Positions 17,472 through 26,440 of a stretch of 56,090 nucleotides of DNA are shown here, piece by piece. Below the pieces are notes generated by a model, which saw only the letters and a program-made list of their open reading frames with translations, was not told the origin of the DNA and made no database searches. Source of the DNA: Candidatus Scalindua sp. (lineage in GTDB: Bacteria > Planctomycetota > Brocadiia > Brocadiales > Scalinduaceae). Made by a program: the position numbers and the translations under genes. Every line of letters starts with the position of its first letter. Position 1 is the stretch's first letter. The stretch covers positions 1 to 56,090 of the forward strand of contig JAIQZR010000194.1 in NCBI GenBank assembly GCA_021777035.1, written 5' to 3'.

Positions 17472-18041
17472 CTAATAATATCCGAGTTCTTCAAGAAAGC
17501 TTATTAGCAGCTCTTTTGGCAAACCGATCACATTTGAAAAACTGCCCTTAATACTTTCAACAAATGCCCCACCACATTCCTGTATTCCATATGCTCCCGC
17601 CTTATCCAGAGGCTCTCCTGATGCAACATAATCATTTATCTCTTTTTCTGGCAACTCCTTAAACTTAATTTCAGTTTTACCATATCCAACTATCTCTCTT
17701 TTCTTTTGCATATCTATAACTGCCAGTCCGGAATAGACACTATGATAATTACCACTAAGTTTCATGAGCATAATATGCGCATTGTCAGGGGTTAACGGCT
17801 TTCCAAGAATTTCGTTATTTAATGTAACTATCGTATCACCGCCGATTATGATTGAATTTGTATACTTTTCACCCACTTCCTTTGCCTTACCAAGAGCATT
17901 ACGACGCACCAACTCATCCGGATCTAATCCGTTAAGTTCTTCTTTATATTTCACGGGATGGCTGACCACAAAATCCAGACCCATATCTTTCAAAATCTGT
18001 TGCCTTCTTGGCGATGACGATGCAAGGCAAATATCTCTCAT
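17472..18041 (-). CDS. maf: Maf-type nucleoside triphosphate pyrophosphatase
   Basis: House-cleaning pyrophosphatase hydrolysing non-canonical or free dTTP/UTP. The 189-aa protein starts MRDICLASSSPRRQQILKDM, with the Maf signature SSSPRR and later GGDTIV and AGAYGIQE. The ATG at 18041 has AAGGAA 9 nt upstream; a GTG two codons earlier is too close to it. Confidence 0.93.
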   Translation of the reverse strand: MRDICLASSSPRRQQILKDMGLDFVVSHPVKYKEELNGLDPDELVRRNALGKAKEVGEKYTNSIIIGGDTIVTLNNEILGKPLTPDNAHIMLMKLSGNYHSVYSGLAVIDMQKKREIVGYGKTEIKFKELPEKEINDYVASGEPLDKAGAYGIQECGGAFVESIKGSFSNVIGLPKELLISFLEELGYY

Positions 18042-18090
18042 GATCACAAATTCCTTTATACCTCATTGACTATATTGAGTAAGAAATGTC

Positions 18091-18142
18091 GGGTAACCTG
18101 CCCGACTTCGCGGCCTGAATAGCGAAGTCGGGCAGGTTACCC
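18091..18142. repeat. Perfect 20-bp inverted repeat
   Basis: The arm at 18091-18110 (GGGTAACCTGCCCGACTTCG) is exactly complementary to 18123-18142, with a 12-nt loop CGGCCTGAATAG. No T-run follows on either side, so it is not a classical terminator. It lies between maf and the DUF445 gene with two further palindromic elements, which suggests a repeat-collecting site. Confidence 0.85.
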
Positions 18143-18161
18143 ACCGATAATATTAGTTCGC

Positions 18162-18273
18162 GTAGGGTGGATTAAGACCCTCGACGTCTTTTGTCCGGAG
18201 AAGCAATAGCGAATCCACCTTCAATCGTGATCTATTATTGGTGGATTCGTCCTTCATCCTTAATCCACCATAC
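18162..18273. repeat. Nested inverted repeat, GTAG-type element
   Basis: Outer arms GGTGGATTAAG (18166-18176) and CTTAATCCACC (18259-18269) pair perfectly and extend by GTA/TAC with one mismatch. Inner arms GAATCCACC (18211-18219) and GGTGGATTC (18240-18248) also pair. All four arms carry the same word GGTGGATT, so the element looks like two inverted REP units facing each other. The left end reads GTAGGG. Confidence 0.75.
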
Positions 18274-18325
18274 AATATTTATGTCAACATTGAAAGACTA
18301 CACATCACGTTAAGACATCGACACA

Positions 18326-18361
18326 AATATACAGGTAGGAGCCAACTCCTGTTGGCGACCG
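18326..18361 (+). repeat. REP-like hairpin, copy 1
   Basis: GTAG at 18335 is followed by stem GCCAAC (18341-18346), loop TCCT and stem GTTGGC (18351-18356). A 36-base stretch around it is identical to 55349-55384. A third, inverted copy at 55481-55505 has GCCGTC/GACGGC in the stem: both arms changed together, so pairing is preserved. GTAG plus an imperfect hairpin is the known form of REP elements mobilised by RAYT transposases. Confidence 0.8.
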
Positions 18362-18465
18362 TTGTTTTTTGAAGATCGACAGACTCGTTTTTGTATCTTT
18401 ACAATCCTTTATGAAGACTGTATATTTGTAAATCTTAATACTTTGTAGTTTTTCCACATGATCTG

Positions 18466-19173
18466 ATGAAACTGATGAATAAAAGTTTACTTACCAATTT
18501 AATAGCAGCCGTCGTATGCGTTGGGACATATGCGTGCCCTGAGTTTACCGGAAAACAAACTCTTTTTTTGTCCGGTTTGTTTGCTCTTTCAGGAGCATTA
18601 ACTAACTGGCTGGCCGTGCACATGCTATTTGAGAAAGTACCTGGGTTTTACGGTTCCGGAGTTATTACTTTGAGATTTGAGGAGTTTAAATCCGGCATTC
18701 GTTCGTTAATTATGGAAAATTTTTTTACTGAAGAAAACTTTGCCAAAGTTTCCAGCGAGGCATTGCCTCATGACATTAACCCTGATCTAGTCATGGACAA
18801 GATAGACCTTGACAAAATGTTTGATGGTTTTATATCGGTAGTTAAAGCTTCTCCCTTCGGCGGCATGCTGGATATGTTTGGTGGAGTAGAGGCCCTTGAA
18901 CCTCTCAGAGATCCATTTAAGAAAAAGTTTGAAGGACAACTTTCCGGAATTTTGTCCAACATTGATATATCTTCAATTTTACAGCAGGAGACTGATTTTG
19001 AAACATTCAAGTCAAAGATAGGAGACATGGTAGATACCAGACTAAATGAACTGACACCAAAACATGTAAAGGAAATCATTGAAAATATGATTCGTCGGCA
19101 CCTGGGCTGGCTTGTTGTGTGGGGAGGTGTTTTTGGCGCTTTTATCGGTTTTCTCAGCACTCTATTATTGTAA
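18466..19173 (+). CDS. DUF445 family membrane-anchored protein
   Basis: 235 aa with a hydrophobic N-terminus, the family motif GALTNWLAVHMLFE (about residues 43-56), a long helical middle and a C-terminal helix HLGWLVVWGGVFGAFIG. This fits DUF445, envelope-associated proteins of unknown biochemical role. The start is ATG at 18466; another ATG stands three codons on. No operon partner. Confidence 0.8.
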   Translation: MKLMNKSLLTNLIAAVVCVGTYACPEFTGKQTLFLSGLFALSGALTNWLAVHMLFEKVPGFYGSGVITLRFEEFKSGIRSLIMENFFTEENFAKVSSEALPHDINPDLVMDKIDLDKMFDGFISVVKASPFGGMLDMFGGVEALEPLRDPFKKKFEGQLSGILSNIDISSILQQETDFETFKSKIGDMVDTRLNELTPKHVKEIIENMIRRHLGWLVVWGGVFGAFIGFLSTLLL

Positions 19174-19556
19174 TTCTATTTCCGAATTACCCCATTTTAA
19201 AAAGAGTTACAATATCAATTACCTCTCTCTGCTTTTCTCTATAGCCTTTATATCCACACCTAATGATACAGGAATTTTCTCTATCAAAATTCTATGCCAG
19301 TTAAAATCGTGACTTATCGGTATAATTGAATCCATTAACAGTCAATGACCGCTGGCACAGCCTGAATGGAGGTGAGGATATAAAGGTTAATTTTAAAATT
19401 CATTGTAATTATCAAGACACTGCACTCTTTTCAGGTGTTTGCAACCAAAATTATGGGAAGCGAAAACCAGAATTATATTTTGTTCCTGATAGTCATTTTT
19501 TGAATTACCAGACTTATGTATGAGTCCTACATCTCTTAAGTTTTATGATTTTTGTA
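19174..19556. other. Intergenic region, nothing recognised
   Basis: About 380 AT-rich bases between convergent genes. A 65-codon frame (19326-19523) would need a TTG start and resembles no protein I know, so I do not call it. No terminator with a clear T-run was found. Confidence 0.4.
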
Positions 19557-20192
19557 TCATTTAGTGCTATCCGGATTGTCATCAAATCTGTCCGCAATCC
19601 CGTCACCGTCCTTATCTCTCAAGAAATCCGTATCGTTGTCCTCGGTTAAAAGTGCTTCACCAAACGGATTAGATATTGTGGAATGGTTTCTAAAAAACCC
19701 CGGTGATTCCTGATAGCCAGTTTCAACGTCTGTCACCGTAATCTCTCCGTTAATAATAAAGCTAAAGATATCTGAACGGTTCCCAGGCTTGATTGTTGCG
19801 TCTGGCTTTTCAACAGTAAATTTAGTTTTACTGCCCGCACCATAGTATCCACCAAATGTCCAAACAATCTGTTGTTCTTTGCCGTGAATGGTAACTTTCG
19901 AGTCCCATAGATTTGGCCCAGTAACATTATTCCTGAATCTATGGTCAGCTGCTGTTGCATCCTTGGAAATGAATTTTACCGTTATAGATGCAATGTGCTC
20001 AGTATGATATTTTGGGTCAGGCTCGTTCTGGTCGTCATTGATTGTTTGGAAACAGTACCTGTTAAATCCCGGTACATACGTCGCGTTAACGTCGGCCCTG
20101 ATAGAATCAGCTTCTGAACTCTTTGATCCAATAAGAAGGCCGATACACAGCATGCTAAAAAGTAATACTTTGCGAAATGCGGCTTTGTTCAT
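19557..20192 (-). CDS. Secreted protein with a C-terminal Ca-binding DxDxDG motif
   Basis: 211 aa. The signal peptide is about residues 1-29 (FRKVLLFSMLCIGLLIGS core). The body is beta-rich with no recognised fold. The last residues read DKDGDGIADRFDDNPD, a thrombospondin type 3-like calcium-binding repeat that often marks cell-surface or matrix proteins. A good ribosome site (GAAAGGGG) lies about 8 nt upstream of the ATG. Function unknown. Confidence 0.7.
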   Translation of the reverse strand: MNKAAFRKVLLFSMLCIGLLIGSKSSEADSIRADVNATYVPGFNRYCFQTINDDQNEPDPKYHTEHIASITVKFISKDATAADHRFRNNVTGPNLWDSKVTIHGKEQQIVWTFGGYYGAGSKTKFTVEKPDATIKPGNRSDIFSFIINGEITVTDVETGYQESPGFFRNHSTISNPFGEALLTEDNDTDFLRDKDGDGIADRFDDNPDSTK

Positions 20193-20510
20193 TAGTTATC
20201 CCCTTTCTAGTTATTTAGAATAATTACTAAATGTGTTCAAAACAACCCAATGTGAGAAACTTTCACAAAACACATTTTGTCACCGAAAATATCATGAATC
20301 AGGCAGAAAATCAAGGATAGGTAATAAAAAGATTGCAAACTAAACCTTGACATTCTGTCAAAAATATATACCATTGCAGACCTAGTCTGTAATATTTATC
20401 CACATATCAGATAGTCAACACAATGGATCCAGTCCTAATTTGTGATCAGATTCGATTAACTTTTAATCCGAAATAAAATAATTTTGTAATTATTTGAATT
20501 ATACAAGTCT
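20193..20510. other. Divergent intergenic region, no gene
   Basis: About 320 AT-rich bases separating the secreted-protein gene (minus) from the Cache protein gene (plus). It probably contains both promoters, but no hexamer pair stands out. No RNA or repeat recognised. Confidence 0.4.
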
Positions 20511-21557
20511 ATGGGGAAAAAGATAACAGTAGCAATATCAATAGCACTTTTAACTTTTTTTTTGATTGTACCGTTCTTAAGCTATAGTTCTTATAAGCGG
20601 GCTATCAAAGATAATTATTTTAATCATCTTGTTACTACCAGAGACCTTCTGAAACTTCAGATATGGAATTATTTCAACGAAAGATATGGTGATATAGATG
20701 TCCTCTCAAGGGATCCGGTAATAGCCAAGGGTTTTACTAGACTATCCGGTGCTTTTCATGCTTATGGCCTAGAAAACCAGCAATTTCAGAAGATAAAAAG
20801 CATATACCAGCCCTTAATGGAATATTATGTATCTGCCTATGGCTATGCAAATATATTTTTTGTTGATAAAGATGGAAGTGTAATATATTCGGCATTGAAA
20901 GAGGATTTTAGCGGAACTGATTTGTTTGTCGGAGGATTTAAGGAACACAGAATTGCCAATATGTTTAAAATAGCCTTGGAAGATGTGGGGTTTGAAGATT
21001 ATTTCTGGAATGATAAAATAAATGATTTCACTGCCTACTTTGGTGCTCCTGTCTTTGAAGCAGAAAGCTTATTGGGTGTGATAGTTATTGAGATCCCTTT
21101 TGCTCATCTGGATACTATTCTGACGCAAAGGGCCGGCCTAGGGCAAACAGGTGAAATGTATCTGGTTGGTGATGACGGCTTTATGCGTTCTAATTCGCGA
21201 TTTTCCGTAACACCAACAATACTTCAAAAAGAGGTGAATACAGAGGCAACCAGGGAAGCATTTGACGGCTATGTGGGAACAAAAATTATTGATGATTATC
21301 GAGGTGTTTCTGTATTAAGTGCATACACACCTCTTAATCTTAATTTTATTAACTGGGCACTTTTAGTTGAGATTGATGAGGCAGAAGCATTTGCCCCTGT
21401 CCACATTGTAGAAAACAAACTTACAATAATCGCTTCCATAATCTGTGCAATAGTCGGTGGATATATATATTTAACATATAGGGCACATAAAAAAGAGGAA
21501 GAGCAAGAAACAGATATCTTAAACCCTGAGGAACAAGAAGAACAATCAGTTTCATAA
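20511..21557 (+). CDS. Membrane-anchored double-Cache sensor without output domain
   Basis: 348 aa: TM1 at about 5-27, a periplasmic dCache-like domain (about 30-300) with MEYYVSAYGYANIFFVDKDG and GQTGEMYLVGDDGFMRSNS, TM2 at about 306-326, then a short acidic tail rich in Glu. In known proteins this sensor is followed by a kinase, cyclase or chemotaxis domain; here only about 20 charged residues remain. It may signal through a partner, or it may be a truncated receptor. No such partner is adjacent. Confidence 0.75.
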   Translation: MGKKITVAISIALLTFFLIVPFLSYSSYKRAIKDNYFNHLVTTRDLLKLQIWNYFNERYGDIDVLSRDPVIAKGFTRLSGAFHAYGLENQQFQKIKSIYQPLMEYYVSAYGYANIFFVDKDGSVIYSALKEDFSGTDLFVGGFKEHRIANMFKIALEDVGFEDYFWNDKINDFTAYFGAPVFEAESLLGVIVIEIPFAHLDTILTQRAGLGQTGEMYLVGDDGFMRSNSRFSVTPTILQKEVNTEATREAFDGYVGTKIIDDYRGVSVLSAYTPLNLNFINWALLVEIDEAEAFAPVHIVENKLTIIASIICAIVGGYIYLTYRAHKKEEEQETDILNPEEQEEQSVS

Positions 21558-21781
21558 CTACTGTCGCAATTTCGCACAAAGCCCTCGCCATATACATACC
21601 AAACCAAGCTATTTACTTAATCGGTGTACGGATACACATTACACATTTATCATCTTTTTATTTCATCTCCAATTGAGTTCTATCATGTGAGACTATTCAG
21701 CCGAGAAGTGCTTGAGTGTGTGCACAGTCTGTTCTTTTAGTAATCTCCTAATTAAAATTAAATTATGTCGAAAGGATTAAT

Positions 21782-22219
21782 ATGTCTATGATTCGTGAAG
21801 TTAAGGCGGTGAAGATATTCATGGGGAAACTCGCACACGGAGCTGATTTATTGGAAGAAATTACTAAAATATGTGTTGATCAGAATATTTGCCTGGGTCG
21901 TGTTGAAGGACTGGGTGCTGTTAAAAAAGCCAGGCTGGGATATTACAATCAACAATATCATGAATATAGTTTTTTCGACCTTAATCAAACGCTTGAGATT
22001 ACTAATTTAACAGGAAATATTTCTATAAAGGATAGAGTGCCTGTTGTTCACGCCCATGTAACCCTCTCAGACAATGATGGTCATGCTTATGGAGGTCATC
22101 TTGCTCCTGGAACAATAGTTTTCGCCTGCGAGGTTTTAATTCAGGTTTTAGAAGGACCAAAATTTGAAAGAGGATTTGACAAGGAAACTGGATTGCCGTT
22201 ATGGGAAATGAATGAATAA
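21782..22219 (+). CDS. PPC/DUF296 domain protein
   Basis: 145 aa. The fold of the plant-and-prokaryote-conserved (PPC, DUF296) family is suggested by GKLAHGADLLEEITKIC, GRVEGLGAVKKARLGYY, PVVHAHVTLSDNDGHAYGGH and VFACEVLIQVL. The His residues in HAH and GGHL form the usual metal site of bacterial members, which are trimeric and of unclear role. GAAAGGA stands 6 nt before the ATG. Confidence 0.85.
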   Translation: MSMIREVKAVKIFMGKLAHGADLLEEITKICVDQNICLGRVEGLGAVKKARLGYYNQQYHEYSFFDLNQTLEITNLTGNISIKDRVPVVHAHVTLSDNDGHAYGGHLAPGTIVFACEVLIQVLEGPKFERGFDKETGLPLWEMNE

Positions 22220-22394
22220 AATTTAGCCAATAATTACTCCAAACTTTTAAGGATTTATTACAACGGCAGGAGCAGCAGTAGAATTGATACAGAAGTTTTG
22301 AAACAAAGCGACTGCTAACGAGCAATCTACTATACACATTTGCCCCTTTACTCCATTCAGGATAGAATGATGGAGGCACTAGCATGCGTTTTAC

Positions 22395-22853
22395 TTATTG
22401 TTTTGCTTCGTAATCTTCTATGATTTCTTTTAGGTGCCGCGTATATTCCCAAGAACCACCCTGTAAATATCCGGTCGTGGCAACTGGATTTCCGTCAGGG
22501 CTGAGTATTACAATAGAAGGGTATCCCCTGACTTCGTATTTTTGTTCTAGATCCAGGTTTTGTTGCCTTAATTCTTCCGTCTGCTCTATTGCACGTGGAA
22601 AATCTATTAATACGCATACAAGGTTTTTTTTCGCAAAATCTTTGAAAGCGTCCTGTGAAAAAACTTCTTTATCCAGCCTAATACACCATCCACACCAGTC
22701 TGACCCACTGAAGTCAAGCAGTATGTATTTACCTGCGGCCTTGGCGGATGATGACGCTTTTTTAAAATCTGTCTCCCAGTCTGTAGCTTCTGCTTTAAAA
22801 CAGTACAGCGTTGCTATTACTATTAATATACTCGTAACAAAATATTTTCTCAT
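22395..22853 (-). CDS. Periplasmic thioredoxin-like protein
   Basis: 152 aa with an N-terminal signal peptide (about 1-22) and a thioredoxin fold: the active site SDWCGWC has Cys54 and Cys57, and the cis-proline loop reads RGYPSIVIL (about 109-117). It resembles the thioredoxin_7/DUF255-like family of exported disulfide reductases. In an organism with many c-type cytochromes it could keep haem-binding cysteines reduced; this is inference. ATG at 22853 with AAAGGAAAG upstream. Confidence 0.85.
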   Translation of the reverse strand: MRKYFVTSILIVIATLYCFKAEATDWETDFKKASSSAKAAGKYILLDFSGSDWCGWCIRLDKEVFSQDAFKDFAKKNLVCVLIDFPRAIEQTEELRQQNLDLEQKYEVRGYPSIVILSPDGNPVATTGYLQGGSWEYTRHLKEIIEDYEAKQ

Positions 22854-22927
22854 TGAGTTCTTTCCTTTCAGCCCTTTTTTGTTTCTGCATACTATCGCAG
22901 CCTTCCTGCTCTTTTTTATTAAACAAT

Positions 22928-23161
22928 TTAAGACTTTTTATTTATCTCTTTTCTGTAGTTATCTTCAGACCAACACAATCTGAAATGAGAGCATTTTCGA
23001 CAGTCCTTAAGCAAATCTCTTTTTGCCATAAGTATTTTCCCAGAAAGATATCTTTCTGCATCTTCACGTTTCACAAGCAGGCACAACGGTTCATCCGTCA
23101 AACAACCATGTTGATTATAACAGTTAATGCAAATATTCTTACGTTTTTTTCCCCCTGTCAT
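22928..23161 (-). CDS. Cysteine-rich small protein
   Basis: 77 aa with seven cysteines: 11, 14, 20, 27, 54, 57 and 63. The pairs CxxC-x5-C and CxxC-x5-C repeat the same spacing, which suggests a metal (Zn or Fe-S) site built from two similar halves. No signal peptide. I do not recognise the family. It lies between the thioredoxin-like gene and the tRNA-Glu terminator. Confidence 0.6.
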   Translation of the reverse strand: MTGGKKRKNICINCYNQHGCLTDEPLCLLVKREDAERYLSGKILMAKRDLLKDCRKCSHFRLCWSEDNYRKEINKKS

Positions 23162-23306
23162 AATATTTTTGGATTATCAAGTACTCTCTTTAAACTACAA
23201 AATATCTGAAAAAATGAATATATACTGCCATCAAAACCCAGGAATTAGCATATGCATGAATAATTAACATTCCTATTTATACTTATTTGCCAATTAGCCT
23301 TAACGC

Positions 23307-23345
23307 AAAAAAGGTTTGTACCTATACAACAAGTACAAACCTTTT
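23307..23345 (-). terminator. Rho-independent terminator behind tRNA-Glu
   Basis: On the minus strand 13 bases at 23345-23333 pair perfectly with 23321-23309 (stem AAAAGGTTTGTAC) around an 11-nt loop; the T-rich end continues as TTTTTT. It lies 8 nt downstream of the tRNA-Glu 3' end and closes the rpsB-tsf-pyrH-frr-tRNA run. Confidence 0.8.
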
Positions 23346-23352
23346 CAATATT

Positions 23353-23427
<75 letters not shown>

Positions 23428-23453
23428 TGAAATATTACTACGACTATATCAAG

Positions 23454-23526
23454 TGAGGGCAGAAGGACTCGAACCTTCGACAATCGCCTTAAAAGGGCGG
23501 TGCTCTACCAACTGAGCTATGCCCCC
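23454..23526 (-). tRNA. tRNA-Lys (TTT anticodon)
   Basis: Minus-strand cloverleaf: acceptor GGGGGCA/TGCCCTC with one G-T pair, anticodon loop CTTTTAA (anticodon TTT), T arm GGTTCGAGTCC, discriminator A. It begins 7 nt behind the frr stop codon, so it is probably processed from the frr transcript. Confidence 0.95.
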
Positions 23527-23533
23527 CGTATAA

Positions 23534-24094
23534 TTATATTGTTAAAATTTCATCGGTTTTTTGCTTTAAGAGCTCATTTATTTTAGTTTCGTTCTCATGT
23601 ACAAACTTTTGTATCTGATCTTTTGCCTTTTTTGCTTCGTCCTCGGTTAATATCGAATCCTTTTCCTCTTTATCAATGTGTTTATTTGCATCACGTCTTA
23701 TATTCCTGATAGAAGTTTTGGAAGCTTCTGTCATTTCCTTTATTTGAGTAACGATCTTTTCCCTTCGATCTCCGCTTAAAGGCGGTATGGGAATTCGAAT
23801 AATCTTTCCATCAGTATTTGTTGTTAGTCCCAACTCAGATTGCGATATAGCTTTATCAATGTCCTTTATAATGGAAGGATCATAAGGACTAATGATTATC
23901 AATTGTGGCTCTGGTGCCGTAATATTCGCTATCTGTTTTATTGGAGTAAGAGAACCATAACAACTGACTCTAACATTTTCAACAAGACCAGGTGTCGCTC
24001 GACCAGTCCTTATGCTCTTAAACTCTTCCCTCAAAAGCTCAAGAGATTTCTCCATTTTTCTTTTTGTTTCACTTTGTATTTCTATCGATGTCAT
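23534..24094 (-). CDS. frr: Ribosome recycling factor
   Basis: Splits post-termination ribosomes together with EF-G. 186 aa, the usual length, with FKSIRTGRATPGLVENV, PEPQLIIISPYDPSIIKDI, GKIIRIPIPPLSGDRRE and a long helical C-terminus. Its ATG overlaps the pyrH stop (ATGA), so translation is coupled in the rpsB-tsf-pyrH-frr operon. Confidence 0.97.
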   Translation of the reverse strand: MTSIEIQSETKRKMEKSLELLREEFKSIRTGRATPGLVENVRVSCYGSLTPIKQIANITAPEPQLIIISPYDPSIIKDIDKAISQSELGLTTNTDGKIIRIPIPPLSGDRREKIVTQIKEMTEASKTSIRNIRRDANKHIDKEEKDSILTEDEAKKAKDQIQKFVHENETKINELLKQKTDEILTI

Positions 24095-24828
24095 TTGATG
24101 TTTCCAATGTATGTGCCAATTTTACTGCCTTTTATAGCCTTTTTGATATTGTTCTTTCTTCTAAGATTGAATACCACAATTGGAAGCTCGTTTTCCATAC
24201 TCAGAGATATTGCCGTTGCATCCATCACATTTAGATTATTACTCAACACTTCCATATATTCCAATCTGCTATACTTTTTTGCTTCTGGATTGGTAACAGG
24301 ATCATCAGAATATACTCCATCAACCTTTGTTCCCTTAAGAAGAATATCTGCACCGATTTCTATCGCTCTTAGTGCGGCTGCAGTGTCAGTCGTAAAATAA
24401 GGGCTGCCTGTTCCACCAGCTAAAACAACGACAAAACCTTCTTCAAGAAAATTCCTACACCTATGTATAGTATAAGGCTCCACAATGCCCTGTATTTCAA
24501 TCGCACTTAAAACTTTTGTCGGTACTTTTAGTTTTTTAAGTGACTCTTGTAGAATAATTGCATTAATATTCGTCGCAATCATTCCCAACTGATCAGCCCG
24601 TGTACGTTCTACACCCGACTGGCTTAATTCTGATCCTCTTATAATGTTGCCACCACCTACAACAACCGCAATTTCAACTCCGGTATCTCTTGCATCGCTG
24701 ATCTCTTTTGCAATTAAATCACACTTCGGAATATCTATTACCGACGGATTCTCTGAACAAAAACCTTCGCCACTAATTTTTAAAAGAACGCGTTTATGTT
24801 TTTTGATAGCAATTATTCTACTCTCCAA
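24091..24828 (-). CDS. pyrH: UMP kinase
   Basis: Phosphorylates UMP to UDP. Amino-acid kinase fold with HKRVLLKISGEGF, VVGGGNIIRG, AGGTGSPYFTTDTAAALRA and KGTKVDGVYSDDP. The start is uncertain: TTG at 24828 fits best, because it overlaps the tsf stop by 11 bases and precedes the conserved KRVLLK by only about 10 residues. The frame continues upstream to another TTG at 24870 within tsf. 245 aa from 24828. Confidence 0.92.
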   Translation of the reverse strand: MESRIIAIKKHKRVLLKISGEGFCSENPSVIDIPKCDLIAKEISDARDTGVEIAVVVGGGNIIRGSELSQSGVERTRADQLGMIATNINAIILQESLKKLKVPTKVLSAIEIQGIVEPYTIHRCRNFLEEGFVVVLAGGTGSPYFTTDTAAALRAIEIGADILLKGTKVDGVYSDDPVTNPEAKKYSRLEYMEVLSNNLNVMDATAISLSMENELPIVVFNLRRKNNIKKAIKGSKIGTYIGNIK

Positions 24829-25405
24829 TCGCAAATCTTGCAAAACGACTAATCTTGATGTTTTCGCCAAGTTTTGTAATTGCGTTTTTTAATAAATCTT
24901 CTATTGTTTTATCGTTATCTTTTACGAAAGGCTGATTGATAAGGCAAACTTCTTTATAAAAACTTTCCATCTTGCCATCAATTATTTTATCCCTGACATT
25001 GTCAGGTTTATCTTTAAATTCTTCGCTGTATGCTTTTCTCTCTCTATCAATCATTTCTTGAGGGACAGTTTCCCTGCTCACGGCCATCGGATCTGTTGCC
25101 GCTATATGCATACAAAGATCTTTTACCAGATCGTCAAATACGTCATTCTTCGCAACAAAGTCAGTTTCACAATTAACTTCAATCAAAACTCCTAATTTAC
25201 CGTTAGTGTGTATATACGAACCTACTCTACCCTCCGGAGTTCCACGTGATCCCTTTTTCATGGCTTTCGCCAGACCTTTTGTTCTTAAAATTTCTCCTGC
25301 TTTTTCAAAATCACCGCCTGCCTCTTCAAGTGCATTTTTACAGTCCAAAAAACCCGCACTCGTTCGATCTCTCAATTCTCTTACGCTTGATGCCTCAATA
25401 GCCAT
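24818..25405 (-). CDS. tsf: Elongation factor Ts
   Basis: Nucleotide-exchange factor for EF-Tu. 195 aa, the short form with one dimerisation module: RELRDRTSAGFLDCKNALEE at the N-terminus, the EF-Ts signature GVLIEVNCETDFVAKN, and a short C-terminus. Second gene of the rpsB operon. Confidence 0.96.
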   Translation of the reverse strand: MAIEASSVRELRDRTSAGFLDCKNALEEAGGDFEKAGEILRTKGLAKAMKKGSRGTPEGRVGSYIHTNGKLGVLIEVNCETDFVAKNDVFDDLVKDLCMHIAATDPMAVSRETVPQEMIDRERKAYSEEFKDKPDNVRDKIIDGKMESFYKEVCLINQPFVKDNDKTIEDLLKNAITKLGENIKISRFARFAIGE

Positions 25406-25510
25406 TGTACTATAACTCCATATATTTATCTTAAGTTTTTATTGATAATAAAGATCACGTTTGAGGGAGATTTCAACTGTTACAAGATGTTATTTTGGTA
25501 GATGATACTC

Positions 25511-26236
25511 TTAAGTAGTTTCCTGTAATACCTTGCTATCTTCTTCTGCTTTTGCCGAAGGTTGTCCCTCTAATATTGCATCTGCCGTTTTGTTCAAGAA
25601 CAGCCTTATCGCTCTGATAGCATCATCATTCCCAGGTACACATATATCTACAAGGTCAGGGTCACAGTCAGTATCTGTCAGACATATCGTTGGTATTCCC
25701 ATCTTTATAGCTTCTTTCATTGCAATGTGTTCCTTCTTGGGATCTACAATAACCACCACAGACGGCAGCTTATTCATATTTTTGATACCCTCTAGGTTCT
25801 TCGTGATTTTTTTTCTCTCACGAGTAAGTGAAGATATTATTTTTTTACTATAATTATGAATCGACCCGTTTTCTTCAAGCTCTTCAAGTTCTTCTAATCT
25901 TTTCAATCGTTTACGAATTGTTTCAAAATTCGTCAATGTTCCACCAAGCCATCTCTCGCAAACATAATGCATTTTAGAGCGCTTCGCCTCAGTAACAATA
26001 GCATCCTTTGCCTGCCATTTTGTACCCACAAAGAGCACCTCTTTTCTGTTACTGGAAATTTTAGTGAGAAACTTATAAGCCGTAATCAAGCCCCTAACAG
26101 TCTCTTTCAGGTTAATTATATGAATCAGATTACGCTTACCGAAAATAAATTGCTTCATTTTGGGGTTCCACCTACTGGTTCTGTGTCCAAAATGAAAACC
26201 GGCATCCACTAGTTCTTGTAGATTTACTATTGGCAA
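25511..26236 (-). CDS. rpsB: 30S ribosomal protein S2
   Basis: Ribosomal protein S2 with [19 protein letters not shown] at the N-terminus, [22 protein letters not shown] and [17 protein letters not shown], all family hallmarks. I place the start at TTG 26236, because AAGGAG ends 6 nt upstream; the TTG at 26242 touches the Shine-Dalgarno itself. 241 aa. First gene of rpsB-tsf-pyrH-frr. Confidence 0.95.
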   Translation of the reverse strand: MPIVNLQELVDAGFHFGHRTSRWNPKMKQFIFGKRNLIHIINLKETVRGLITAYKFLTKISSNRKEVLFVGTKWQAKDAIVTEAKRSKMHYVCERWLGGTLTNFETIRKRLKRLEELEELEENGSIHNYSKKIISSLTRERKKITKNLEGIKNMNKLPSVVVIVDPKKEHIAMKEAIKMGIPTICLTDTDCDPDLVDICVPGNDDAIRAIRLFLNKTADAILEGQPSAKAEEDSKVLQETT

Positions 26237-26280
26237 ATTCAACTCCTTATATAAAATCTCAGTATCGTCTCGAAAGCGTT

Positions 26281-26310
26281 ATAGTATATCAAATAAAAGT
26301 ATATGTACAA
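26281..26310 (-). promoter_or_regulatory. Possible promoter of the rpsB operon
   Basis: On the minus strand TTGTAC (26310-26305) and TACTAT (26286-26281) are separated by 18 nt, placing transcription start about 35 nt upstream of the rpsB start codon. Both hexamers deviate from consensus, and the region is AT-rich enough for a chance match. Confidence 0.35.
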
Positions 26311-26440
26311 GTATAATTATTATAAAATGCTCTTATACAGGTGACTTGTCTGCAGCAAGCAAAAAAATTTTGTTATATTGCATAAATTACTTTTTTTCAC
26401 TAGAAAACTAAAATGGCCTCATACCACCCTTTTCGACGTG

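Noticed and set aside
18091..18273. CRISPR array
   Set aside because: The repeats are palindromes with different sequences and no regular spacers; no cas gene is present.
19326..19523. A 65-aa ORF on the plus strand behind the DUF445 gene
   Set aside because: Needs a TTG start without ribosome site and shows no coding pattern.
20511..21557. Methyl-accepting chemotaxis receptor
   Set aside because: Sensor part fits, but the signalling domain is completely absent and no frameshift hides one.
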